Source: Gemmatimonadales bacterium UBA7835
Lineage (GTDB): Bacteria > Gemmatimonadota > Gemmatimonadetes > Longimicrobiales > Gaopeijiaceae
DNA: 64,000 nt
NCBI GenBank assembly: GCA_002500925.1
Contig: DLTN01000116.1
Location: 54,865 to 118,864, forward strand
Direction: 5' to 3'
Every line of letters starts with the position of its first letter. Within the stretch, counting starts at the first letter, position 1. Below, in pieces: positions 54,408 to 63,391 of this stretch. A model generated the notes under the pieces. It saw nothing but the letters and a program-made list of their open reading frames with translations. It had not been told where the DNA came from and searched no databases. The position numbers and the translations under genes are program-made.

Positions 54408-55224
54408 GATCCGAAAGATCGCTCAAAACCTCCGACAAAAGCCTGAGCATCCGGTCAGCGGTATCAGTTCCCAGCGCAAGAGCATCCTCATGCGACAAAG
54501 CTGCTGGAGACAATCCCGTTGCTTTATTCGTGACTAGAGAGAGGGCTCCTACCCGCAATCCTGCAGCCCGTGCCGAAACGACCTCAGACACCGTGGACAT
54601 ACCCACAACATCCGCGTTCATGTGAGCTAGCATGCGAACCTCAGCAGCAGTTTCAAAAGATGGGCCCAGCATGCCCGCATAAGTGCCTCGACGCAGGGGA
54701 ACACCAATTCTTCGAGCCGCACAGCACACCACCTTTTGAATCTCTTGGTCGAAGGGAAGGCTCATATCCAGGAATCGGTCCTCGCCTTTCCCGAACGGGC
54801 CCGAGAGCGCGCTGCGGAAGGTGAAATTGATTTGATCCTCAATAAGAACGATATCGCCTACCTCAAGACTTGGGTCGACCGCACCAGCAGCATTTGTGAG
54901 TATAACCGTCTCGATACCGAGTCTGGCTAACAGACGCATTGGCTTTACGATCTCTTGAACCCTATGCCCTTCGTACGCGTGCAGGCGTCCATCAAGAAAA
55001 ATTGCCGGCACGTCCGACAAGGATCCGAACAAGATTCTCCCACGGTGCCCGTGGACTGTAGCTTCTGGCAATCCAGGAACAGCCTGGAACGGAACCTCCA
55101 CCTGGTCAGCCACGCTTCCTGCCACTCCATGGAGTCCCGAGCCCAAAACAATCGCATAGCGAGGAATTTCGTCTACAACCTCACGTAGAAGCCCGACCGC
55201 GCGATTGAGTGATCCCTCGCTCAG
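54382..55224 (-). CDS. punA: Purine nucleoside phosphorylase, probably with a CTG start
   Basis: Phosphorolysis of purine nucleosides (salvage). The family needs an N-terminal strand PRYAIVLGSGLHG with the phosphate-binding Ser; this is encoded only upstream of the first conventional start (TTG 55146), which would lose it. Reading further gives about 26 more residues back to CTG at 55224, overlapping the nupC TGA. No ATG, GTG or TTG lies in frame between; a GGGG lies about eight bases before the CTG. Total 280 residues. Other marks are HAYEGHRVQEIV, LTNAAGAVDPSLEVGD, GPSFETAAEVRM, GMSTVSEVVSARAAG and LVTNKATG. Confidence 0.9.
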   Translation of the reverse strand: MSEGSLNRAVGLLREVVDEIPRYAIVLGSGLHGVAGSVADQVEVPFQAVPGLPEATVHGHRGRILFGSLSDVPAIFLDGRLHAYEGHRVQEIVKPMRLLARLGIETVILTNAAGAVDPSLEVGDIVLIEDQINFTFRSALSGPFGKGEDRFLDMSLPFDQEIQKVVCCAARRIGVPLRRGTYAGMLGPSFETAAEVRMLAHMNADVVGMSTVSEVVSARAAGLRVGALSLVTNKATGLSPAALSHEDALALGTDTADRMLRLLSEVLSDLSDLTAVKPRD

Positions 55225-56597
55225 AGGATCATCCCCGCCACCGTAGCAGTCATGAACGCTGCTATTGATCCCCCAATCATCGCCTTCAAACCAAGGCGCG
55301 ACAGATCCTGCCGCCGACTAGGCGCGATTCCACCTATCCCCGCGATCTGCATCGCAATCGAACCGAAATTGGCGAAGCCCGACAAAGCATAGGTCGCAAT
55401 TATTACAGACCGAGGAGCGAGTCCACCTGGCGTGCCAATCGTTGGGTCCCCTATAGCGCCCGCAAGTTGAAGGTAGGCAACGAACTCGTTTAGTACCGTC
55501 TTAATCCCCATCAGAGATCCGATGAACGGAGCGTCGGCCCACGGCACACCCATGATCCACGCGAGTGGTGCCAGAATCCAACCGAGAATCAGTTCGAGGG
55601 TCAGGCCGTCGAAACCGACTAGCCCCCCGATCCAACCCAAGATCCCGTTACTCATGTAGATCAGTGCAACAAAAGCCAAGAGCATTGCACCTACATTCAG
55701 GGCTAGGGTCAAACCCTCAGCTGCACCCCTTGCTGCTGCATCGATCACGTTAACATCGGGTTTCTCAACAACGACGTCGAGTGATTGAGCAGTCTCGGGT
55801 TCGCCTGTCTCCGGCAGCATGATCTTCGCAACCACAAGAGCAGCAGGAGCAGACATCACAGACGCTGCAAGCATGTGGCCGGCAACATCTGGAAAGTACG
55901 CCACAAGCATGCCCACGTATGCTGCTAACACCCCACCGGCGACTGTAGCAAAACCTCCTGTCATCAGCGCCATCAGCTCTGACTCGGTCATTTTTTCGAC
56001 AAATGGACGGACCAGCAGAGGGGCCTCCGTTTGACCAACGAAGACATTGCCGGCTGCTGACAGCGACTCAGCTCCAGAGGTCTTCATGGTGCGCTGCATA
56101 ACCCAGGCAGATGCGCGCACTGCTCGTTGCATTACCCCAAGGTGGTAGGTGACCGCCATTAGAGACGAAAAGAAAATGATCGTTGGGAGAACGCTAAATG
56201 CGAAAACAGCTCCCGTTCGCGCCACCTCGCCCGGGGCCGCGGAGAATCCGCCCTCCCCCATTGTTCCTACTGGCACGGTCTGATAAACCAAGTTACCAAA
56301 CACGAACTCTGCCCCCCGAAGTGTAAATCCGAGGAGTCCGACCACGATCGCTCCAGCGGCATCGAAGATATCCGCACCTACCGGAGTCTTGAGGATGAAC
56401 ACCGCGAATCCGAACTGAAGAACCAACCCCCATCCGACAAGTGACCAAGAGATACGTCGTCGATCGGTACTCAGTGCCCAAGCAATCCCAATTAACACGC
56501 CCATTCCGACTAAGGACCGTAATCTCTCCAAAATAGGTGTATCGAGCACCTCGGGCGCTACTACTTGTATTTGCGCCAGTAGCTCCGCATTAAGCAT
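55221..56597 (-). CDS. nupC: Concentrative nucleoside transporter (NupC/CNT family)
   Basis: Imports nucleosides with Na+ or H+. From ATG 56597 (MLNAELLAQIQ; GGTGGTGA just upstream) 458 residues, about ten hydrophobic segments, with GNVFVGQTEAPLLVRPFVEKMTESELMALMTGGFATVAGGVLAAYVGM, GILGWIGGLVGF, GVPWADAPFIGSLMGIKTVLNEFVAYLQL and YALSGFANFGSIAMQIAGIGGIAP. A longer frame to 56645 is unlikely. It is followed with overlap by punA, so transport and breakdown of nucleosides are paired. Confidence 0.95.
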   Translation of the reverse strand: MLNAELLAQIQVVAPEVLDTPILERLRSLVGMGVLIGIAWALSTDRRRISWSLVGWGLVLQFGFAVFILKTPVGADIFDAAGAIVVGLLGFTLRGAEFVFGNLVYQTVPVGTMGEGGFSAAPGEVARTGAVFAFSVLPTIIFFSSLMAVTYHLGVMQRAVRASAWVMQRTMKTSGAESLSAAGNVFVGQTEAPLLVRPFVEKMTESELMALMTGGFATVAGGVLAAYVGMLVAYFPDVAGHMLAASVMSAPAALVVAKIMLPETGEPETAQSLDVVVEKPDVNVIDAAARGAAEGLTLALNVGAMLLAFVALIYMSNGILGWIGGLVGFDGLTLELILGWILAPLAWIMGVPWADAPFIGSLMGIKTVLNEFVAYLQLAGAIGDPTIGTPGGLAPRSVIIATYALSGFANFGSIAMQIAGIGGIAPSRRQDLSRLGLKAMIGGSIAAFMTATVAGMIL

Positions 56598-56601
56598 TAG
56601 G

Positions 56602-57339
56602 TCACCACCAGCCTCTGTTGTCGATTTCGGCACGAGGCAAAACAATCCCCCGCTTCTTCGCCTTAACTAGCTTCTTATTTCGGAAAAAAGGCACGAGCAA
56701 AAGCCCAGCTACAAATCCACCTAGGTGAGCCCCGTATGCCACACCTCCGTCCACCGACCCCGGGCCCAAAACCCCTGTGAGCTGTATTGAAATCCAGTAA
56801 CCCAGCATGAACCAGGCAGGGAGCTTTAACACCACAAAGAATACCCAAGTATCGATGCTAATCCTCGGGTATAGCACAAGGTACGCGCCCATGATCCCGC
56901 TGATCGCCCCGGAAGCCCCCACCATAGGGACCGCAGATGACGGATTCACAGCTATGTGAGCCATGACCGCTGCCGTGCCTGTGATCAAATAGAAGGCCAC
57001 GAAGCTGAGGTGGCCCATAGAGTCTTCGATGTTGTTCCCAAATACCCAGAGGAACCAGAGGTTTCCGAGGAGATGTCCCCAGCTAACGTGCAAAAACATT
57101 GACGAGAGAACGGAAGCCATTCCGATGTTCGACGACTCACATACGTTGGCTCCCTTCACAACGTTGAGCCCGGTTATATCTGCGGGGACAACACCCAGTG
57201 TGCAAATTGACTCGTACAAAGCGTTGTCTGATAAGCCCAAACCCTGGACGAGAAGCCATGTACCTGCGGTCAACACCATGATCAACACCGTAAAGAACGG
57301 GAAGATCTCAGTTGGATTGTGATCACGGAGTGGGAACAC
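56602..57339 (-). CDS. Rhomboid-family intramembrane serine protease
   Basis: 245 residues, six or seven membrane segments. The catalytic Ser lies in VGASGAISGIMGAYLVLYPR (GASG motif) and the His in AYGAHLGGFVAGLL. An HVSWGHLLGNLWFLWVFG segment typical of the L1 loop/TM2 region precedes. N-terminal FPLRDHNPTEIFPFFTVLIM is common in this branch. Upstream of nupC by four bases on the same strand; a functional link is not evident. Divergent from dnaK. Confidence 0.92.
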   Translation of the reverse strand: MFPLRDHNPTEIFPFFTVLIMVLTAGTWLLVQGLGLSDNALYESICTLGVVPADITGLNVVKGANVCESSNIGMASVLSSMFLHVSWGHLLGNLWFLWVFGNNIEDSMGHLSFVAFYLITGTAAVMAHIAVNPSSAVPMVGASGAISGIMGAYLVLYPRISIDTWVFFVVLKLPAWFMLGYWISIQLTGVLGPGSVDGGVAYGAHLGGFVAGLLLVPFFRNKKLVKAKKRGIVLPRAEIDNRGWW

Positions 57340-57540
57340 GACGACGGCCTAGAACAATGGGATTTAACCATCTCGAAGCTACAACCCACTCTAGAATCCG
57401 CCACATGCCGCCATTATGGCAGTCCCTCGCAGGCGATCCCGCCATTTAGGCCGAGAATCCCTCGCTTATTCAGGCACGGTGATTGCACCTACTGCTTCCG
57501 AGAACAACTAGACCACAAGAACGCAAGATATGAGGAAACA

Positions 57541-59484
57541 ATGGGCAAAGTGATCGGAATCGACCTAGGAACCACGAACTCGGTGGTCGCGGTGATGGAA
57601 GGCGGAGAGCCTGTCGTCATCCCAAACTCCGAGGGAGGTCGTACAACGCCGTCTGTAGTTGCCTTCACTAAGGAAGGTGAGCGGTTAGTCGGTCAGGTAG
57701 CGCGCCGCCAAGCTATTACAAACCCTGAGAATACAGTCTTCTCAATCAAGCGATTCATGGGGCGCAAGCATGACGAAGTAAATGCAGAAGAGAAATTGGT
57801 TCCGTATGAAGTAGGTTCAGGCAAAGCCGGTCGTGTGACCGCAAAGCTTCCGAATGCCGAAAAGGAATTCTCGCCGCCAGAGATCAGCGCGATGATTCTC
57901 CAAAAGATGCGCCAAACCGCGGAAGACTATCTGGGCGCGAAGGTGGATCAGGCCGTAATCACGGTCCCGGCATACTTCAACGACGCACAACGTCAGGCGA
58001 CAAAAGACGCTGGTAAAATCGCTGGCCTCGAAGTACTTCGAATTATAAACGAGCCCACTGCCGCGGCACTTGCATATGGACTCGAGAAAAAATCTGAAGA
58101 GAAGATCGCAGTCTTCGACCTTGGTGGAGGAACCTACGACATCTCCATTCTTGAACTGGGTGACGGGGTCTTCGAGGTCAAATCAACAAACGGTGACACC
58201 CGCCTCGGCGGAGATGACTACGATCTGTGTGTAATTAACTGGCTAGTCGACGAATTCAAAAAAGACCAAGGAATCGATCTCTCGAAGGACTCGATGGCAC
58301 TCCAAAGACTCAAAGAGGCCGCGGAGAAGGCTAAGATGGAGCTCTCGACCACAATGAGCTCCGACATCAACCTGCCTTTCATCACCGCGACTCAGGAAGG
58401 CCCTAAGCACCTAAACTACAGCCTGACGCGAGCAAAATTTGAACAGCTGGTGGATGGGCTCAACCAACGCACGATACCACCGATGGAGAAGGCCCTTACG
58501 GACGCTGGACTATCCAAAGATGACATCGACGAAGTGATCCTCGTAGGTGGCTCTACCCGTATGCCGAAGATCCAAGAGATTGTGAAAGAGTTCTTCGGGA
58601 AAGAGCCCCATAAGGGAGTCAATCCAGACGAAGTTGTAGCCGTCGGAGCTGCAATCCAAGGTGGCGTGCTCGCAGGGGATGTCACCGATGTTCTCCTACT
58701 CGACGTCACACCACTCTCGCTCGGCATCGAGACCCTCGGTGGAGTGATGACACCCCTCATAGAGCGAAATACGACAATCCCAACCAAGAAGGCTGAAACA
58801 TTCTCGACCGCCGAAGACAATCAAACGACAGTCGAGATCCATGTCCTACAGGGTGAGCGTAAGATGGCGTTGGACAACAAGACCATCGGCAAGTTCCAGC
58901 TAACTGGCATTCCGCCGGCACCCCGAGGTATGCCCCAGGTCGAAGTAGCCTTCGACATCGATGCGAATGGCATCCTGCATGTATCGGCTCAAGACAAAGC
59001 GACCGGCAAAGAACAGAAGATACGCATCGAGGCATCGAGTGGACTCTCTGACGCCGAAATCGACAAAATGGTTCAGGACGCCGAAGAAAACGCTTCAGAG
59101 GATGAGGAACTTCGGCAAAAAGTAGAATCTCGCAATCAGCTGGACTCACTGGTCTACCAAGTTGAGAAAGACAGCTCCGAATGGGGCGAAAAAGTTTCTG
59201 AGGACTCCAAAAGCCGACTCACGACTGCCATGGATGCGGCTAAGGAAGCACTCAAGACTGACGATCTAGAAGCAATAAACGCCGCAAGCGATGAGCTGAT
59301 GCAAGCGTTCAGTGCGGCTGGCCAAGAGGTGTATCAGGCACAGGCTGCCGAGGGAAGCGCTGAAGGTGACGACGGGTATGACGAACAGGAGGCTGAAGTC
59401 AGTGGTGAGGAAGAAGAGGAGGAGGCTTCAAGCCACGACAATGACGTAGTCGAGGCAGACTACGAGATCGTCGACGAGAATTAG
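57541..59484 (+). CDS. dnaK: Chaperone DnaK (Hsp70)
   Basis: ATP-dependent folding chaperone. From ATG 57541 (AGGAAAC upstream) 647 residues: nucleotide-binding domain starting VIGIDLGTTNSVVAVMEG, VFDLGGGTYDISILE, VGGSTRMPKIQ, then linker VLLLDVTPLSLGIETLGG, substrate domain and lid; C-terminus rich in Glu and ending in VVEADYEIVDEN. A longer frame to 57319 is not supported. No CIRCE inverted repeat or sigma-32 promoter is visible in the 200 bases upstream; grpE and dnaJ are not in the window. A 12-bp hairpin follows the stop. Confidence 0.98.
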   Translation: MGKVIGIDLGTTNSVVAVMEGGEPVVIPNSEGGRTTPSVVAFTKEGERLVGQVARRQAITNPENTVFSIKRFMGRKHDEVNAEEKLVPYEVGSGKAGRVTAKLPNAEKEFSPPEISAMILQKMRQTAEDYLGAKVDQAVITVPAYFNDAQRQATKDAGKIAGLEVLRIINEPTAAALAYGLEKKSEEKIAVFDLGGGTYDISILELGDGVFEVKSTNGDTRLGGDDYDLCVINWLVDEFKKDQGIDLSKDSMALQRLKEAAEKAKMELSTTMSSDINLPFITATQEGPKHLNYSLTRAKFEQLVDGLNQRTIPPMEKALTDAGLSKDDIDEVILVGGSTRMPKIQEIVKEFFGKEPHKGVNPDEVVAVGAAIQGGVLAGDVTDVLLLDVTPLSLGIETLGGVMTPLIERNTTIPTKKAETFSTAEDNQTTVEIHVLQGERKMALDNKTIGKFQLTGIPPAPRGMPQVEVAFDIDANGILHVSAQDKATGKEQKIRIEASSGLSDAEIDKMVQDAEENASEDEELRQKVESRNQLDSLVYQVEKDSSEWGEKVSEDSKSRLTTAMDAAKEALKTDDLEAINAASDELMQAFSAAGQEVYQAQAAEGSAEGDDGYDEQEAEVSGEEEEEEASSHDNDVVEADYEIVDEN

Positions 59485-59492
59485 TTAGCCTG

Positions 59493-59529
59493 GTTCGGAG
59501 GCCGGAGGACAACTCATCGGCCTCCGAAC
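59493..59529 (+). terminator. Strong hairpin after dnaK
   Basis: GTTCGGAGGCCG (59493-59504) pairs perfectly with CGGCCTCCGAAC (59518-59529) across a 13-base loop. It begins eight bases after the dnaK stop. No T tract follows (AGGATCTC), so it may stabilise the mRNA end or act as a partial terminator. Confidence 0.55.
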
Positions 59530-59657
59530 AGGATCTCAGTAAGATGTATTTGTGTAACAGAGGGCGGTCATTAATGATCCCCCTTCTCACTAATTGAGAG
59601 GAGAGGGAGCGGCGTAGGGCCACGCTGAGTCAAACAGAGTTCGGGAGATTAAAATCG

Positions 59658-61208
59658 ATGCACGATCCGTTACGAACAAAGAGTCGGGTGATCGCATTTA
59701 CAGGAGCAGTACTCGTAGGTGGGGTGCTTCTCGCCACGGGCCTAGGATGGACGAGCGCGTCACACGCGATGCCACCCCTCACCGAGGGAGAGCAGGTAAC
59801 GGCGTCTTCCGTACAGCCCGCTCTGGATCTAAGTCAAGCGTTCACAAACCTCGCGGACGCAGTTACCCCCGCCGTAGTGCGGATCGAGACACGTCGCACG
59901 GTACAGAACCGAAACCAACAAGTGCCAGAGCAGTTTCGTCGCTTCTTCGACGAAGAAACGGAGGAGCCTCAACCAAGGAACGCTATCGCCGGAGGTAGTG
60001 GCTTCATAGTCTCGCCCGATGGGTACATTCTGACCAACAATCATGTAGTCGAAGGTGCAAACGACCTCCGCGTCTATTTTCCTGATCGGCGATATTTCCA
60101 AGCCCAAGTCGTGGGGGCAGACCCCTTCACCGATGTCGCGGTGATCAAGGTCGAAGTGGATGAAGACCTCCCCACGATGTCCTTTGGGGACTCCGATGTC
60201 ATCAACGTAGGAGAATGGATTCTAGCTATCGGTAATCCCGGCTTCGGTGCATCGACCCAGCTCGATTTCACTGTTACCGCCGGAATCATAAGTGCCCGTG
60301 GCCGAGGCCTGCGTCTCCTTAGGAATGACATTTTTCGGGATCCCCGATTCGCAGAAGATCCGAGCATCTCGGGCTACGCAATTGAAGATTTCATTCAGAC
60401 AGACGCCGTAATCAACCCGGGCAACTCAGGCGGCCCAATGGTAAATCTTCAAGGCCAAGTCGTTGGCATCAACTCGGCAATCGCTTCTACTACAGGTGTT
60501 TACCAAGGTTACGGGTTCGCGATCCCGATCAATCTGGCACGCCGTATCATGGAAGACCTAGTTGAGTATGGATATGTGAAACGGCCCCGCATTGGCGTCC
60601 AGATCCAAGATGTCGCGGCTGAAGACGCCGAAGCGTACGGGCTCCCTTCAGTATCAGGCGTCCTGGTGCAATCCGTGGATGAGACGGGCCCATCCGCAGG
60701 TGCTCTCGTAGCTGAAGACGTAATCCGAGCTCTCGATGGGCAACCAGTAGGCTATGTCTCCGAACTTCAGGCCGAAATCGCAGAACGTCGACCAGGTGAC
60801 CAAGTCGAATTGACAATATTCCGAGATGGTCGCGAAACGTTGATCGATATCCGACTCGGCGAAGCGCCACTTAACAACTTCGCCAGTGAAACAACCGAAA
60901 GCCCAGTCCTAGCTGAGGAGCGCCTGGGCATCCAAGTGGAGTTGCTCGATCCAAAACTAGCCCGTGAAGCAGGCTTCGAAGAGATCAACGGAGTGCTGCT
61001 GACCGAAATAACCCGTGGAAGCGCTGCTGAAAGAAGAAACGTAGGGGCTTTCGTTGGACAACAGCTGTTCCAGGTGAATGACACGGGTATTGGTTCCCCT
61101 CAAGACCTGCGAGACGCGTTGGACGGTGTACAGGCCGGTGACATCGTCTCACTGCATTTTCGCGACCGTACTGGAGTCGAAAGGGTCGTGAACGTCCGCA
61201 TGCCCTAA
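59658..61208 (+). CDS. degQ: Deg/HtrA-family periplasmic serine protease with two PDZ domains
   Basis: Degrades and refolds damaged envelope proteins. 516 residues. Signal/anchor segment (VIAFTGAVLVGGVLLATGLGW), trypsin-like domain with His near 129 (LTNNHVVEG), Asp in DPFTDVAVIKV and Ser near 256 (NPGNSGGPM), then two PDZ domains (about 300-385, VKRPRIGVQIQDVAAEDAEAYGLPSVSGVLVQSV; and 415-510, EERLGIQVELLDPKLAREAGFEEINGVLLTEI). The first segment has no clear cleavage site, so membrane anchoring is possible. It follows dnaK after a 173-base gap holding a hairpin. Confidence 0.94.
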   Translation: MHDPLRTKSRVIAFTGAVLVGGVLLATGLGWTSASHAMPPLTEGEQVTASSVQPALDLSQAFTNLADAVTPAVVRIETRRTVQNRNQQVPEQFRRFFDEETEEPQPRNAIAGGSGFIVSPDGYILTNNHVVEGANDLRVYFPDRRYFQAQVVGADPFTDVAVIKVEVDEDLPTMSFGDSDVINVGEWILAIGNPGFGASTQLDFTVTAGIISARGRGLRLLRNDIFRDPRFAEDPSISGYAIEDFIQTDAVINPGNSGGPMVNLQGQVVGINSAIASTTGVYQGYGFAIPINLARRIMEDLVEYGYVKRPRIGVQIQDVAAEDAEAYGLPSVSGVLVQSVDETGPSAGALVAEDVIRALDGQPVGYVSELQAEIAERRPGDQVELTIFRDGRETLIDIRLGEAPLNNFASETTESPVLAEERLGIQVELLDPKLAREAGFEEINGVLLTEITRGSAAERRNVGAFVGQQLFQVNDTGIGSPQDLRDALDGVQAGDIVSLHFRDRTGVERVVNVRMP

Positions 61209-61343
61209 GCCACGTTTGAGCCCCTGAGGACATCTCATAACCTAAATACATGGAGAGACAAGAAAGCGGTCGCCGGTGGAGAGCGACTCACTTTCATGGG
61301 TCTGGTTCATCATATCGGCTGTAGGGCTTACCTTTAAACCCGC

Positions 61344-61426
61344 GCGAAAGTGGCGGAATTGGTAGACGCGCGGGATTTAGGATCCCGTGGCTTCATGCCG
61401 TGGGGGTTCGAGTCCCCCCTTTCGCA
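61344..61426 (+). tRNA. tRNA-Leu (anticodon UAG)
   Basis: Acceptor arms GCGAAAG (61344-61350) and CTTTCGC (61419-61425), discriminator A at 61426, no encoded CCA. The anticodon stem CGGGA-TTTAGGA-TCCCG carries anticodon TAG; a long variable arm typical of class II leucine tRNA; T arm GGGGG-TTCGAGT-CCCCC. It ends 37 bases before tig and is probably co-transcribed with it. Confidence 0.97.
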
Positions 61427-61463
61427 TTCCCCTTCCCCTCAGGCACCCCGACCAGGTGACGGT

Positions 61464-62741
61464 ATGACCTTGGACGCTTCCCACCTGAAAATTTCTCTTG
61501 ATGAGCAGGATTCATGGCGTCGAATTATGAGCGTGACGATTCCCGCGTCGATCGTTCAAGAGGAAGAGCGCAGTGCAGCTAAACACCTAGCCTCAAGGGC
61601 TCGCCTGAAAGGTTTTAGGAAAGGGCGCGTACCCACGAAGGTGATTGAAAACCGTTTCGGCGGAACGCTGCGCCAAGAAGCATTAGATAAGCTCATTGGT
61701 TCCGCTTACAAGCAGGCACTCGCTTCCAAAGAGCTCCGTCCCATTAGCGAGGGTGAACTGGAGGACCTCCAGTACAAACCAGAAGAAGATTTGATCTTTA
61801 GAATTGCCTTCGATGTAGAACCGGTGATCGAAGTCGAACGACTGAGTGGATTCGTAGTTGAGCGTCCGGCGGTCAAGATCGAAGAAGAACAGGTAGACGA
61901 TGTCCTCACTCGCATTCAAGAGCAGAACGGCGTATGGCAACCCCTAGAAGAGGGGAAACCGGTTGAAAAAAACCTCGTATCCGTGACAATCACTCGACTA
62001 GACGAGAAACTCGAATCTTCCGACGAAAGTCGTGAATACGATCTGGTGATAGGTTCAGGTGATGCGATTCCCGACATTGAGGCATCCATCTGCACCCTCC
62101 AAGTCGGAGAGACTGGAGACTTTGATATCTCTTTTCCTGATGACTTCCCGGACGAGTCACGCCGCGGAGAATCAGAACGTGTACGGATCGCATTAACCGC
62201 GCGCCGACAGATGGACCTCCCGCCACTAGATGACGATCTTGCCAAACAGGTCGGCGAATTCGAAACGCTAGAAGAACTCAAATCAAAGGTTCTTGAGGAC
62301 ATGGAGGCGGAGGCCGGGCAGCAAGCTGACTCCACCGTACGTTCTCGACTTATGGACATGATAATCGAAGCCAACCCTTTTGACGTTCCAACCTCAATGG
62401 TTCGCCGGTATTCGGATGGCATAATGGGCGACACATCGCAAATCCCAGAAGAAAGACTCACCGAGTTTCGTGACCAGATTCGTCCCGAAGCGGAGCGCGC
62501 GGTCAAGAGAATTCTTCTGATAGAGGAGATCGCAAAAGCCCACTCACTGCAGTCTACTGAAGACGAGATTGATGACCGAGTCGAGGAGATCGCAGAGGCG
62601 AACAAAACGGACGCAGCGAAAGTATACGCGGAACTCCAGAAGGCAGGGCGGATTGAGACGCTAGAGCGTGAGTTGACGGAGAAAGCGGTTTTTGACTTCC
62701 TTTTTGAGCAATCCGAAATCACTGAGGGGTCGAAGATCTGA
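61464..62741 (+). CDS. tig: Trigger factor
   Basis: Ribosome-bound chaperone for nascent chains. From ATG 61464 (AGGTGAC upstream) 425 residues. The ribosome-binding signature is RARLKGFRKGRVPTKVIENRFG; a central peptidyl-prolyl isomerase-like domain and a C-terminal helical chaperone domain follow (NPFDVPTSMVRRYSDG). An in-frame start back in the tRNA gene is rejected. The stop overlaps the clpP start (TGATGG), an operon tig-clpP-clpX as in many bacteria. Confidence 0.95.
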   Translation: MTLDASHLKISLDEQDSWRRIMSVTIPASIVQEEERSAAKHLASRARLKGFRKGRVPTKVIENRFGGTLRQEALDKLIGSAYKQALASKELRPISEGELEDLQYKPEEDLIFRIAFDVEPVIEVERLSGFVVERPAVKIEEEQVDDVLTRIQEQNGVWQPLEEGKPVEKNLVSVTITRLDEKLESSDESREYDLVIGSGDAIPDIEASICTLQVGETGDFDISFPDDFPDESRRGESERVRIALTARRQMDLPPLDDDLAKQVGEFETLEELKSKVLEDMEAEAGQQADSTVRSRLMDMIIEANPFDVPTSMVRRYSDGIMGDTSQIPEERLTEFRDQIRPEAERAVKRILLIEEIAKAHSLQSTEDEIDDRVEEIAEANKTDAAKVYAELQKAGRIETLERELTEKAVFDFLFEQSEITEGSKI

Positions 62742-63370
62742 TGGCCATTTACCCTCCTTACGTTATTGAACGCACCAGCCGAGGCGAACGGAGTTACGAC
62801 ATTTTCAGTCGGCTCCTTATGGACCGAATCGTCTTTCTGGGAACGGGAATCGACGACAATGTCGCTAACATCATCCTGGCTCAGCTCCTTTTCCTAGATG
62901 CGGAAGACCCGGAGCGTGATATATACATGTATATCAACTCTCCGGGAGGAAGCGTTTACGCTGGCCTCGCCATTTACGACACGATGCAACACCTACGTGC
63001 CCCAGTCTCGACGTTCTGCGTTGGTATGGCTGCCTCTATGGCCGCAGTGCTCCTGGCAGCAGGAAAGCCAGGCAAACGGAACGCCCTGCCAAATTCTAGG
63101 ATCATGATCCACCAACCGTCTGGTGGGTCACATGGAACGGCATCTGACATCGAGATCGCCGCCCAGGAGATACTGCACATCAGGGAGAAGCTAAACGGGA
63201 TTGTCGCGAAGCACTCCGGCCAGTCAGTGGAACGGATCGCCGAAGATGTAGATCGTGATCGATTTATGAGCCCGCAATCCGCGGTCGAGTATGGCCTGAT
63301 AGACCGCGTCTTAGAGGGTCCTGTCCAGCAAGTCGAAGGGAAACCAACCGATTCGGACTCAGATGGTTAG
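62741..63370 (+). CDS. clpP: ATP-dependent Clp protease proteolytic subunit
   Basis: 209 residues, serine peptidase S14. N-terminus PPYVIERTSRGERSYDIFSRLLMDRIVFLG, catalytic Ser near 98 (GMAASMAA), His near 124 (MIHQPSGG) and Asp later (EDVDRDRFMSPQSAVEYGLID). Normal length. It overlaps tig by one base and lies 21 bases before clpX. Confidence 0.98.
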   Translation: MAIYPPYVIERTSRGERSYDIFSRLLMDRIVFLGTGIDDNVANIILAQLLFLDAEDPERDIYMYINSPGGSVYAGLAIYDTMQHLRAPVSTFCVGMAASMAAVLLAAGKPGKRNALPNSRIMIHQPSGGSHGTASDIEIAAQEILHIREKLNGIVAKHSGQSVERIAEDVDRDRFMSPQSAVEYGLIDRVLEGPVQQVEGKPTDSDSDG

Positions 63371-63391
63371 TTAAGGAAAAGGAAATCGGCC

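Noticed and set aside
57340..57540. CIRCE element or sigma-32 promoter before dnaK
   Set aside because: No TTAGCACTC-N9-GAGTGCTAA or CTTGAA/CCCCAT pair seen in this stretch.
61350..61463. In-frame extension of trigger factor into the tRNA-Leu gene
   Set aside because: The extension is the translation of the tRNA itself; ATG 61464 with AGGTGAC gives the normal trigger factor start.
61916..62722. Long minus-strand frame (268 residues) antisense to tig
   Set aside because: Serine- and arginine-rich shadow of the tig codons; the plus-strand gene is certain.
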